Positions 56,225 through 63,980 of a stretch of 64,000 nucleotides of DNA are shown here, piece after piece. Both the position numbers and the translations under genes were made by a program. The notes under the pieces were generated by a model. That model worked only from the letters and a program-made list of their open reading frames with translations. It made no database searches and was not told the origin of the DNA. The DNA comes from a virus, in IMG/VR virus record IMGVR_UViG_3300017776_000008, positions 1 to 64,000 of that record; one strand, 5' to 3'. Every line of letters starts with the position of its first letter. Position 1 is the first letter of the stretch.

Positions 56225-56596
56225 ATGATGAAAATATTTGACGAATTGACAAACCGAAACTTTAAACTCTTTGCCATGCAACACTACGATAATCCAGAGT
56301 GTACGGATGTCGAAGAGTTTAAAGAGGATTTAAACAGATTTAGATATCTTAAAAGATTACTAAGTCGATACGAAGCTGACGGCGATCTTCAGGAACGCTT
56401 GATACTCAATCACATAATAGTAATATACAATGTGTTTGGATTAGAAGCAGCAAATAGAATGGTGTGGTTTAAGTTGCAAAAGGAACATTGGACTTATATT
56501 AAACCATTCTTAGTGTTTTTAAATTTTTTACCAGTAGATGAAAAGGTTCATATTCCACTTGATCCATTCATTGTAGATAAACTAAGGAAGCTGTAA
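56225..56596 (+). CDS. Helical protein of unknown function, 123 aa
   Basis: Two in-frame ATGs at 56225 and 56228 with no strong ribosome site. The protein is helical with aromatic clusters: FKLFAMQHYDNPECTDVEEF (about residues 13-32), RFRYLKRLL, and VYNVFGLEAANRMVWFKLQKE near 68-88. Proteins with this sequence pattern are found near structural genes of marine T4-like phages, to my recollection. One-base overlap with the next gene. Function unknown. Confidence 0.65.
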   Translation: MMKIFDELTNRNFKLFAMQHYDNPECTDVEEFKEDLNRFRYLKRLLSRYEADGDLQERLILNHIIVIYNVFGLEAANRMVWFKLQKEHWTYIKPFLVFLNFLPVDEKVHIPLDPFIVDKLRKL

Positions 56597-57183
56597 TGGG
56601 TTTACTTTCAAGAGCAGGTGACGTAATATACGCATTTAAATTTTTGCGTACGCTAACTAAGCCTTGGAACAAGATGGAAGCATATAAGCTTGGTATTATC
56701 GACAAAGATGGTAAAGTGCTTAAAAAATCTAAAGAGCTAGAAACACCAGAAGAAAAATCTGCTTATACCATTTTTCATCGCTTGGTTTTTAATGTTAAGC
56801 GTTTGGTAGGTAAAGTACCTGGTGGTAAGTCTACAATAGGTTCATATGCAGCTGCACTATTTTTGATTAAAGAGCACACTCAATTAAGTGAAGAAGAGCT
56901 CGAAGCTGTTGTAAGCGAATTCCTAGAAGTTGATGAATTGCAAAGTTTAGAGGAAGCTACTTGGTTCCAAGAAAATAATAAACTAAAGCCAGGCGATTAT
57001 AAACTAACTAAAAACGTAGCACATTTGTCTACTGGCGAAGTAATCGCATTCACTAAAGATAAAGTTATAGTAAATGAATTTTTAGAACCAACGGATAGAA
57101 TCTTTAACCAAAATATTTACAAAGTAAAGCATGCTAAAACAGGTTTAGAAATATACATAACAAATGAGGATATCAAACGATGA
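56596..57183 (+). CDS. Conserved phage structural-type protein, 195 aa
   Basis: Has the pattern AFKFLRTLTKPWNKMEAYKLGIID (about residues 13-36) and VPGGKSTIGSYAAALFLIKEH (about 74-94), a recurrent combination in T4-like marine phages. The C-terminal half is a KOW/SH3-like section (KPGDYKLTKNVAHLSTGEVIAF). Its exact role is unknown, but it occurs with head and tail genes. ATG 56596 overlaps the previous stop by one base; its own stop overlaps the next ATG. Confidence 0.65.
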   Translation: MGLLSRAGDVIYAFKFLRTLTKPWNKMEAYKLGIIDKDGKVLKKSKELETPEEKSAYTIFHRLVFNVKRLVGKVPGGKSTIGSYAAALFLIKEHTQLSEEELEAVVSEFLEVDELQSLEEATWFQENNKLKPGDYKLTKNVAHLSTGEVIAFTKDKVIVNEFLEPTDRIFNQNIYKVKHAKTGLEIYITNEDIKR

Positions 57184-57383
57184 AATCGTTTAAGGATATA
57201 TGGCTACAGGCACTCGAAGATACGACAACAATGAGTGTTGATCTTACTCCTAGTAAGCCGTTAAAAAAGAAAAAGGAAAAAGTAGAAAGACGCTATGATG
57301 GCCGAACTAAAGAAGGTAAAAAATTCGTTGAAAGAATTATGGCCAAACGACAAGCGAGAGAATCCAATAAAGTAGAGAAATAA
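57180..57383 (+). CDS. Small basic protein with leader-like N-terminus, 67 aa
   Basis: MKSFKDIWLQALED repeats the M-K-S/T-F-K-D/E start of the internal-protein candidates, although no clear L/I-x-E site follows. The rest is a basic tail (KPLKKKKEKVERRYDGRTK, then KRQARESNKVEK), possibly DNA-binding and disordered. The start ATG overlaps the preceding stop. Last member of the leader-bearing series. Confidence 0.58.
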   Translation: MKSFKDIWLQALEDTTTMSVDLTPSKPLKKKKEKVERRYDGRTKEGKKFVERIMAKRQARESNKVEK

Positions 57384-57387
57384 TATT

Positions 57388-57756
57388 ATGAGTAAAATTT
57401 TGATTGGAGTGATTGTTATTATGGGTTTAGGAGGATGGTTCCTCTATAATAAGAATGTTGAGTTGCAAAGGCTCAATGTAGCTTATGAAGTAAGAGATGC
57501 TGAGCAAAAAGAAGCAATAGCTGCTGTTCAGGAAAATCTACAAAAAACCACGAAAGCACTAACCGGTCTCCAGGTTAAAAACCAACAATACGAAGCAGAA
57601 ATGGCTGAATATCTTGACATATTCAGACGACACAATATTGCCAAATTAGCAAGTGCAAAACCAGGTATGATTGAGCTTCGATTTAATAATGCAACAAAGG
57701 AGGTATTCAATGGTATTGAAGAGGATAGCGCTCGGATTAGTGCTCTTAACGACTAA
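57388..57756 (+). CDS. i-spanin-like protein (Rz-like), 122 aa
   Basis: One N-terminal membrane helix (about residues 3-20, ILIGVIVIMGLGGWFLY) followed by a periplasmic coiled coil (about 25-85), the Rz-type inner-membrane spanin layout. It overlaps the following lipoprotein gene by 47 bases in another frame, as Rz/Rz1 pairs often do. Size and topology fit; sequence identity to known spanins cannot be claimed. It would link to the outer membrane lipoprotein and fuse membranes at lysis. Confidence 0.68.
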   Translation: MSKILIGVIVIMGLGGWFLYNKNVELQRLNVAYEVRDAEQKEAIAAVQENLQKTTKALTGLQVKNQQYEAEMAEYLDIFRRHNIAKLASAKPGMIELRFNNATKEVFNGIEEDSARISALND

Positions 57757-58198
57757 TGCATGTTCGTTATTAGGGCCAAAAGAAGTAGAAGTAATTACCA
57801 AACCTATTGAAATAGATATAGTACAACCTGTTCTTCCCCGTCCACTTGATCTTAAAGAGCCTAAATGGTATGTCGTTTCTGATGCTGTTATTATAGAAAA
57901 CTGCATTAAGAATCCAGAGACTAAGAAAAGAGATTGTAAGCTTGGAAAGGAAGATTTGTACCCTGAAGGATATACATATCTAGATAAATTCATTGATGAT
58001 ATAAAGAAAAAACATGGGGGTGATATCGTATTCGTAGCCATGAGTGTTGAGGATTATAAGCACATGGCGTATAACACACAAGAACTAAAAAGGTATATTA
58101 ACCAATTAGGCGAAGTGATAGTATATTACCGGAACGTAACAATAAACGACGCAGATGCTGCGGCGGTAGAAATACAGGTAAAAGAAAATGAAAATTAA
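57710..58198 (+). CDS. Lipoprotein, o-spanin candidate, 162 aa
   Basis: ATG 57710 is chosen because AAGGAGG lies at 57697-57703; upstream in-frame starts lack one. The N-terminus MVLKRIALGLVLLTTNAC is a lipoprotein signal peptide, with lipobox TNAC and modified Cys18. The mature chain (about 145 residues) is longer than usual Rz1 proteins and ends in an acidic tail. Embedded overlap with the Rz-like gene supports an o-spanin; another envelope role is possible. It overlaps the lipase gene by 11 bases. Confidence 0.65.
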   Translation: MVLKRIALGLVLLTTNACSLLGPKEVEVITKPIEIDIVQPVLPRPLDLKEPKWYVVSDAVIIENCIKNPETKKRDCKLGKEDLYPEGYTYLDKFIDDIKKKHGGDIVFVAMSVEDYKHMAYNTQELKRYINQLGEVIVYYRNVTINDADAAAVEIQVKENEN

Positions 58199-58946
58199 AA
58201 AGAATATGACACGATGGGAAAGAGCTTTGGTTGCTTCTCATCTTTCAGCAATTGCTTATATGAATGCGACTAAAGGTCAAAAAGCGTGTAAAGCATTAGG
58301 ATTCACAAAGGCACGATTGATTGCAAAAGATGGTGCTGAAGTATTAGTAGCATATAGCCCTAGTTCATTATGGTTTGCATTCAGAGGAACTGAACCAACT
58401 AAACTAAACGATGTACTAGCTGATCTTAAATTTATTAAACGACGAGCAGAGATTGGTGGTAGAGTACACGGTGGTTTCCAAAGCGAAGTAGATGAATTAT
58501 GGGATGAGCTAGAAAAAGAAATCAAGAAGAACAATAAGCTAGCTAAACCAAAAGAGTTATATGTCACAGGTCATTCCCTTGGCGGAGGTATGGCAACAAT
58601 TGCAGCGAGTCGTTGTAAAGCTAGAGAAGTTTATACGTTTGGTTCACCTCGAGTTGGTAATGCACGATTTGTTAATAACCTGGATTGCCCTCACTATCGC
58701 TTCGTTAATAATAACGATATCGTTTGTAAAGTACCACCTTGCTTATTCTTCTTTAAGCATGATGGTGAACTCATTTATTTCAACGCCTATGGTAACATTC
58801 GTGATTTAGGCGTATGGCAAAAAGTAAAAGATATGTTCCGTGGCATTTGGGCAGGCTGGAAGCAAGGCAAATTCTTCGATATGTTTACCGATCACGGCAT
58901 AGGTAATTATGTAAATAACCTACAACGCAAAGTAGAAGGAGAATAA
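58188..58946 (+). CDS. Class 3 lipase-like alpha/beta hydrolase
   Basis: 252-residue lipase of the fungal/Lipase_3 type. AFRGTEP (about residues 64-70) forms the oxyanion region, GHSLGG (128-133, Ser130) the nucleophile elbow, and NNNDIV (Asp177) and TDHGIGNY (His236) complete the triad. GSPRVGN near 152-158 is also typical. No signal peptide, so it would act from the cytoplasm on the inner membrane, or be released at lysis. It follows the spanin-like pair, so a role in lysis or envelope damage is likely. Confidence 0.87.
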   Translation: MKIKKNMTRWERALVASHLSAIAYMNATKGQKACKALGFTKARLIAKDGAEVLVAYSPSSLWFAFRGTEPTKLNDVLADLKFIKRRAEIGGRVHGGFQSEVDELWDELEKEIKKNNKLAKPKELYVTGHSLGGGMATIAASRCKAREVYTFGSPRVGNARFVNNLDCPHYRFVNNNDIVCKVPPCLFFFKHDGELIYFNAYGNIRDLGVWQKVKDMFRGIWAGWKQGKFFDMFTDHGIGNYVNNLQRKVEGE

Positions 58947-58947
58947 T

Positions 58948-59313
58948 ATGTCTTGGCTCGTCGCACTCACGTTAAAATCCATTCTTGGTTCAGTCATTGG
59001 TAGTTCGTTCTACCAATGGTTCCAAGATACCAAAGGTGGCATCTGGTTTCAAAAGAAGGTCGATCAATTTATGGAATACTTCGCTGAGAAGTATGATCTT
59101 GAAATGGCCAAAAAGGATGCCAAATTCCGTAAAAAGTTTCCACTACAAGCAGAACGCTTGGATCAATTAGAAGAAGATCTGGGAATTATCTGGGCACTAC
59201 CAACAGTTCGCAAAGAACTATCTAAAGAACTTACTACTGAGTTGCAGAATATAGCACCTAGTGGTGAAATGCCTATTTGGGTAGAAAAAAGAATCAAAGA
59301 TAAATCTAAATAA
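58948..59313 (+). CDS. Protein with hydrophobic N-terminus, 121 aa
   Basis: ATG 58948 follows the lipase stop at 1 base with AAGGAGAAT. The N-terminal stretch MSWLVALTLKSILGSVIGSSF could be a signal peptide or membrane anchor; the rest is a charged helical region (WFQKKVDQFMEYFAEKYDLEM, about residues 33-53). It closes the lysis-like run before the nrdA promoter. It could be a lysis accessory or membrane-bound factor; no family recognised. Confidence 0.6.
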   Translation: MSWLVALTLKSILGSVIGSSFYQWFQDTKGGIWFQKKVDQFMEYFAEKYDLEMAKKDAKFRKKFPLQAERLDQLEEDLGIIWALPTVRKELSKELTTELQNIAPSGEMPIWVEKRIKDKSK

Positions 59314-59317
59314 TTGT

Positions 59318-59346
59318 TGTACATTCACAGTAAGATGTGATATAAT
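59318..59346 (+). promoter_or_regulatory. Sigma70-like promoter for nrdA-nrdB
   Basis: TGTACA at 59318-59323, 17-base spacer, TATAAT at 59341-59346. A start near 59353 favours the ATG at 59377 over that at 59359. Confidence 0.88.
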
Positions 59347-59376
59347 ATACATAATTAAATGATTGGAAATAATACT

Positions 59377-61674
59377 ATGTCTATACAAGTAACGAAGCGT
59401 GATGGCACGTCTCAAGACTTTGACTTGGAAAAAGTACACAAGGTTTTGGAATGGGCTGTCGAAGGGATCGCTGGCGTATCGATGTCAGAGATTGAATTAA
59501 AAGCAAACATACAGCTATATGATAAGATACCTGCTTATGATATTCATGAGCTACTTATTAAATCGGCTGCAGAGCTTATTTCAGAGCACACACCAAATTA
59601 CCAGTTTGTAGCTGCTCGACTTATCTCTTATAAGTTGCGTAAAGAAGTTTATGGTGATTATACGCCATGGACTCTAAAGCGTTTGATTATTGAGAATGTA
59701 AGTCGTGGTGTATACGATGGTTCTATTATGGAACAATATGAGCATACAGAAATTGATGAGCTAGATGCTTATATCAAACATGATCGTGACGATTCATTTA
59801 CCTATGCTGGTATGGAACAATTCCGAGGTAAGTATCTCGTACAAGATCGTAGAACTAAGCAACATTATGAGACTCCTCAGATGCTGTATATGATGGTTGC
59901 TGCTACGCTCTTTATTAACTATCCAAAAGAAACAAGAATAAAGTATGTTAAGGACTACTATGATGCGATATCTCTCTTCTATATTTCGTTACCCACTCCA
60001 ATTATGGCTGGTGTTCGAACTCCAACACGTCAATTCTCTAGTTGTGTTCTTATTGAATCCGGCGATAGTCTCGATTCTATTAACGCAACTTCAACAAGCA
60101 TCGTAAAATACATCTCTAAGAAAGCTGGCATTGGCGTAGGTGCTGGTTCGATTAGAGCAGAAGGTGCTAAGGTTGGTGATGGCTCTGTAGTTCATACAGG
60201 TTTGATTCCATTCCTGAAGTATTTTCAATCAGCAGTTAAGTCTTGTTCTCAAGGCGGTGTTCGTGGTGGCGCAGCAACTGTTTACCTACCAATATGGCAC
60301 TATGAGTTCGAAGATCTAGTTGTATTAAAGAACAACAAAGGTACTGAAGAAACTCGTGTACGGCACATGGATTATACATTCCAGTTAAACAAACTAATGT
60401 ATGAGCGTCTAATCAGCGGGGGTGATATTACCTTCTTTGATCCAAACGATACTCCAGGTCTATACGAAGCATTCTTTTCAGACCAAGATAAATTCCAAGA
60501 GTTATATGAGAAGTACGAACGTGCTCGTTCTATTCGCAAGAAAACACTACCAGCTTTAGAAGTATTCCAATCATTACTAACGGAGCGTAAGGACACAGGT
60601 AGAATTTATGTGATGAATGTAGATCATGCTAACGACCATGGATCATTTGACGCAGAAGTTGCTCCAATTAAAATGAGTAACCTATGTTGTGAAATCGATC
60701 TACCAACCAAGCCATTGAAATCATACGATGATCCTGATGGTGAAATTAGCTTGTGCACATTATCAGCAATTAACTGGGGTCTGATTAATCACCCTCATGA
60801 GTTTGAAAAGTATTGTGATCTAGCTGTAAGATCTCTTGATGAGCTACTAGATTACCAAGACTATCCAATTAAAGCTGCAGAACGTAGTACGATGAATCGT
60901 CGTCCACTTGGTATTGGTGTTATTAACCTTGCATACTTCTTGGCCAAACGAGGAATGAAATACGATGAGTCAGCATTTGAGGAAGTCGACAAATATGCAG
61001 AGGCATGGTCATATTATCTCATTAAAGCTTCTGCAGATATTGCTAAAGAAAAAGGCAAAATTCCTTTAAATAATGAAACAAAATACGGTTCTGGAACGCT
61101 CCCAATTGATACATATAAGAGTGCGATAGATAATTTAATAGAGCATAGCGAACGTCTACCTTGGGATGCATTACGGTCTCAGTTGAAAGATACAGGTATT
61201 CGTAATAGCACTCTCATGGCATTAATGCCAGCAGAAACATCCGCACAAATTAGTAACAGTACAAATGGAATCGAACCACCACGAGCTTTGGTATCTTATA
61301 AGCAAAGCAAAGATGGTGTTCTCGCTCAAGTTGTACCTGGTTACCACCATCTAAAAAATAAGTACGATCTCTTATGGGATCAGAAATCACCAGATGGTTA
61401 TCTCAAGATTTGTGCTATTCTACAGAAATATGTTGATCAGGGAATATCAGTCAATACGTCTTATAACCCTGAACACTTTGATGATAATAAAATACCAATG
61501 TCAGCGATGATCCAAGATTTAGTTACTGCTTATAAGTTCGGTCTAAAGCAGTTGTACTATTTTAACACCTTTGACGGTGCTGGCGAGATGAAGGAAGATC
61601 TACCTTCAGCTGTAGAAGATGCTGCAAATGTAATGTCTGACTACGACGAAGATTGCGATAGTTGCAAAATATAA
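59377..61674 (+). CDS. nrdA: Ribonucleotide reductase class Ia large subunit NrdA
   Basis: 765 residues. The N-terminal ATP-cone starts IQVTKRDGTSQDFDLEKV. Catalytic regions include RQFSSCVLIE near residues 216-225 (active-site Cys), NLCCEID near 438-444 and the RSTMNRRPLGIGV stretch near 507-519. The C-terminal CDSCKI is the redox-shuttle pair. Size fits T4 NrdA (754 aa). ATG 59377 preferred over 59359 because the promoter would leave a six-base leader for the latter. It precedes nrdB and a glutaredoxin, forming a dNTP operon. Confidence 0.97.
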   Translation: MSIQVTKRDGTSQDFDLEKVHKVLEWAVEGIAGVSMSEIELKANIQLYDKIPAYDIHELLIKSAAELISEHTPNYQFVAARLISYKLRKEVYGDYTPWTLKRLIIENVSRGVYDGSIMEQYEHTEIDELDAYIKHDRDDSFTYAGMEQFRGKYLVQDRRTKQHYETPQMLYMMVAATLFINYPKETRIKYVKDYYDAISLFYISLPTPIMAGVRTPTRQFSSCVLIESGDSLDSINATSTSIVKYISKKAGIGVGAGSIRAEGAKVGDGSVVHTGLIPFLKYFQSAVKSCSQGGVRGGAATVYLPIWHYEFEDLVVLKNNKGTEETRVRHMDYTFQLNKLMYERLISGGDITFFDPNDTPGLYEAFFSDQDKFQELYEKYERARSIRKKTLPALEVFQSLLTERKDTGRIYVMNVDHANDHGSFDAEVAPIKMSNLCCEIDLPTKPLKSYDDPDGEISLCTLSAINWGLINHPHEFEKYCDLAVRSLDELLDYQDYPIKAAERSTMNRRPLGIGVINLAYFLAKRGMKYDESAFEEVDKYAEAWSYYLIKASADIAKEKGKIPLNNETKYGSGTLPIDTYKSAIDNLIEHSERLPWDALRSQLKDTGIRNSTLMALMPAETSAQISNSTNGIEPPRALVSYKQSKDGVLAQVVPGYHHLKNKYDLLWDQKSPDGYLKICAILQKYVDQGISVNTSYNPEHFDDNKIPMSAMIQDLVTAYKFGLKQLYYFNTFDGAGEMKEDLPSAVEDAANVMSDYDEDCDSCKI

Positions 61675-61685
61675 AGGAACCATAA

Positions 61686-62762
61686 ATGACAGTATTGAAA
61701 AAGAATAGAAAATCACATTTAGACAAGAAGATGTTTCTTGATGAGGCGGTTGATATTCAAAGATTTGATGAGCTAAAGTATCCAGCAATTGATAAGGTAA
61801 CAGAAAAGCAATTGGGATTCTTTTGGCGACCAGAAGAAGTAGATATTTCTAAGGATAAGAAAGACTTCAATGGATTAACTGAGCATGAAAAGCATATCTT
61901 TACTTCTAACCTCAAAAGACAAATATTGCTCGACTCTGTACAAGGTCGTGCACCTAACCTAGCATTTTTACCTATCTGTTCTTTGCCTGAGGTAGAGAAC
62001 TGGATTGAAACCTGGTCGTTCTTTGAAACTATTCATAGTCGATCGTATACACATATTATCCGTAACATTTATCCAGACCCTTCATTCGTATTTGATGGAA
62101 TGCTAGATGTTAAGGAAATACTAGAGTGCGGTAAGGACATCGCACAATACTATGATACTCTTATTGAAGCAAATGAGAATAAAGATATTAGTAAGATGGA
62201 TCATAAGAGAGCGATATGGATGTGCTTAATGAGTGCTAACGCTCTCGAAGGTATTAGGTTTTATGTATCCTTTGCATGTTCATGGGCATTTGCTGAGCTC
62301 AAGAAGATGGAAGGTAATGCTAAGATTATTAAGTTTATCGCAAGAGATGAGAACACTCACCTTGCTGGTACTACAATGATGATCAAGAAGCTATTACTAG
62401 AAGACAAAGACTTTGTTAAGATTGCAAAGGAAATGGAATCAGACGTAGTAAAACTATTTCAATCAGTAATCGAGCAAGAAAAAGAGTGGGCACATTACCT
62501 CTTTAGAGATGGCTCAATGATTGGCTTAAATGAGGCTATTCTAAAAGAATATATAGAATGGATTGGTTGTAAAAGAATGAGAGCATTAAGTCTTCACTGC
62601 CCTTATACTGTTCCACAAGCTAATCCTCTACCATGGACACAAAAGTGGATTGGTGGAAGCGATGTACAGGTAGCACCACAAGAAACAGAAATCAGCTCTT
62701 ATGTTGTTGGTGGTGTAAAACAAGATGTTGACGATAACGTACTTAAAGGTTTAAGTTTATGA
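61686..62762 (+). CDS. nrdB: Ribonucleotide reductase class Ia small subunit NrdB
   Basis: 358 residues carrying the diiron-tyrosyl cofactor: EHEKHIFTSNLKRQ (about residues 66-79), WSFFETIHSRSYTHII (about 109-124; includes the radical Tyr and a metal-ligand pair) and ARDENTHLAG (about 220-229, E-x-x-H ligand). C-terminus is variable and short of the NrdA-binding peptide of T4. AAAGGAACC precedes ATG 61686. No intron, unlike T4 nrdB. The stop overlaps the glutaredoxin start by 4 bases. Confidence 0.97.
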   Translation: MTVLKKNRKSHLDKKMFLDEAVDIQRFDELKYPAIDKVTEKQLGFFWRPEEVDISKDKKDFNGLTEHEKHIFTSNLKRQILLDSVQGRAPNLAFLPICSLPEVENWIETWSFFETIHSRSYTHIIRNIYPDPSFVFDGMLDVKEILECGKDIAQYYDTLIEANENKDISKMDHKRAIWMCLMSANALEGIRFYVSFACSWAFAELKKMEGNAKIIKFIARDENTHLAGTTMMIKKLLLEDKDFVKIAKEMESDVVKLFQSVIEQEKEWAHYLFRDGSMIGLNEAILKEYIEWIGCKRMRALSLHCPYTVPQANPLPWTQKWIGGSDVQVAPQETEISSYVVGGVKQDVDDNVLKGLSL

Positions 62763-62989
62763 TTAATATTTACGGAAAAGATCAATGCCCACGATGCGAT
62801 ATGGCTAAGAATATTGCAGAACAAGGTGGTATTGAATATGTTTATAAAAAGCTTGGTGTCGATTACACCAAAGATGAATTGTTAGAAAAGTTTCCAGGCG
62901 CAATGTCTGTTCCTCAGATTAGCTCAGATGATACGCCGATTGGTGGATATCCAGAGTTTAGTCGTTGGCTTCAAAATCAAGATAGTTAA
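62759..62989 (+). CDS. Glutaredoxin
   Basis: 76 residues with a CPRC redox site (Cys10, Cys13), conserved SVPQI segment near 57-61 (cis-Pro loop) and GGYPEF near 66-71, typical of Grx/NrdH-type reductants. It is the likely electron donor for NrdAB. T4 has NrdC for this purpose. ATG 62759 overlaps the nrdB stop (ATGA). Cytoplasmic. Confidence 0.92.
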   Translation: MINIYGKDQCPRCDMAKNIAEQGGIEYVYKKLGVDYTKDELLEKFPGAMSVPQISSDDTPIGGYPEFSRWLQNQDS

Positions 62990-62998
62990 GGAGATTAA

Positions 62999-63154
62999 AT
63001 GCAAATACCGGGCCAAGTTTCATTAGAGTGTATTAACTGTTTTTCATCATGCGATATTACATTCGAAGATGATCCTCCAAAATTAGTACACTGTCCGTAT
63101 TGCGGAGCTGAACAAGAAGTCGAAAGGGATTATGAATTAGACTTCAGCGAATAA
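62999..63154 (+). CDS. Zinc-ribbon mini-protein, 51 aa
   Basis: ATG 62999 follows AAGGAGATT; TAA at 63152-63154. Two Cys pairs, CINC (about residues 11-14) and CPYC (about 33-36), form a classic zinc ribbon, with an acidic tail at the end. It lies between glutaredoxin and the GIY-YIG gene. Such ribbons often bind RNA polymerase or DNA; this is not shown here. Confidence 0.72.
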   Translation: MQIPGQVSLECINCFSSCDITFEDDPPKLVHCPYCGAEQEVERDYELDFSE

Positions 63155-63155
63155 A

Positions 63156-63581
63156 ATGGATTGGATTTACGAAGGAAAAGAATATAACTTACCAGAAGAT
63201 TGTGATCACAAACAATTATATGGATTTGTTTATTTGATAACTAACAAAGAGACAAGTCAGAAGTACGTAGGTAAGAAATTCTTCTGGTTTAAGAAGACTA
63301 AACCTAAGACCAAGACAAGAAAACGTCGCCAACGCTTATTAGTTGAGAGTGATTGGAAAAATTATTATGGATCTAATAAGCATTTAAAAGCAGATGTAGA
63401 AAAACATGGTGAGGGTCTCTTTACTCGAGAGATTCTTCATCTATGTAAAACTCGTGGAGAGTGTGCTTACTTAGAAGCTAAGGAACAATTCGATCGAGGT
63501 GTTCTTCTAACCGATGACTATTATAATGGAATCATTCAAATAAAACTTGGTGGTAATGCAATAAAAACCCTGTACAAATAG
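63156..63581 (+). CDS. GIY-YIG endonuclease-like protein, 141 aa
   Basis: GFVYLITNKETSQKYVGKKFF (about residues 23-43) is the GIY...YIG element (GFVY and KYVG variants), followed by a basic stretch KTKPKTKTRKRRQR (about 48-61) and FTREILHLCKTRGECAYLEAKEQ (about 89-111) with a likely catalytic Glu and Arg. Related proteins in T4-like phages are annotated as homing or SegE-like endonucleases. It is at the end of the nrd operon, near common homing-target genes, though nrdA and nrdB have no intron. Starts 1 base after the zinc-ribbon stop. Confidence 0.72.
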   Translation: MDWIYEGKEYNLPEDCDHKQLYGFVYLITNKETSQKYVGKKFFWFKKTKPKTKTRKRRQRLLVESDWKNYYGSNKHLKADVEKHGEGLFTREILHLCKTRGECAYLEAKEQFDRGVLLTDDYYNGIIQIKLGGNAIKTLYK

Positions 63582-63599
63582 CAGAGAGTGTGATATAAT
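63571..63599 (+). promoter_or_regulatory. Sigma70-like promoter with start point next to ATG 63609
   Basis: TGTACA at 63571-63576 (overlapping the preceding gene's end), 17-base spacer, TATAAT at 63594-63599. The expected start (about 63606) would leave almost no leader before ATG 63609. Confidence 0.87.
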
Positions 63600-63608
63600 A
63601 TACACATT

Positions 63609-63980
63609 ATGGGAAAGATAATAGAGTTTCCTTCGGGAAAAGTAATAGAAAAGCCAAGGGATGAGACAGAAATCCTTAACGAATATCTATGCGAAGCTGT
63701 AGACGTTGCGCAGCATCTGATTCTTACAATGAACGATGAGATAGAAAGGCTTATTGAAGAAGATGGCATTGATTGGTTGCAAGGTTTTAATATGAGAGAC
63801 GAAGAGTATCCTGAAGCAAGAGATGCGCATGTGTTAGTTAATATAATGCACACAATGTTTGTCAGATATTTAGGACTTGACCATAGGTTACAAAAGGATG
63901 CTGATAGCTTCTATATTAAGCTAAAAGCATTAGAACTAAAAGATAGAATGGGTGAACCAGAAGAAGATGATATTACTTGA
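63609..63980 (+). CDS. Conserved acidic protein of unknown function, possibly leaderless, 123 aa
   Basis: Starts MGKIIEFPSGKVIE, a typical beginning for a family of small proteins in marine T4-like phages; then EILNEYLCEAVDVAQHLILTM and YPEARDAHVLVNIMHTMF are helical. The -10 box ends 9 bases before the ATG, there is no ribosome site, and no good alternative start exists. It is acidic with a D/E-rich C-terminus. The final bases to 64000 hold only the start of whatever follows. Function unknown. Confidence 0.72.
   Translation: MGKIIEFPSGKVIEKPRDETEILNEYLCEAVDVAQHLILTMNDEIERLIEEDGIDWLQGFNMRDEEYPEARDAHVLVNIMHTMFVRYLGLDHRLQKDADSFYIKLKALELKDRMGEPEEDDIT

Noticed and set aside
59359-59376. ATG 59359 as start of NrdA
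   Set aside because: Only 12 bases from the -10 box and no ribosome site; ATG 59377 gives the family-typical N-terminus.
59377-62762. Group I introns or inteins in nrdA, nrdB, gp43 or gp17
   Set aside because: All four reading frames are continuous with family-typical length and contiguous motifs.
63156-63581. Firm call of an active homing endonuclease
   Set aside because: GIY-YIG-type motifs are present but there is no interrupted target gene nearby; kept as GIY-YIG-like only.
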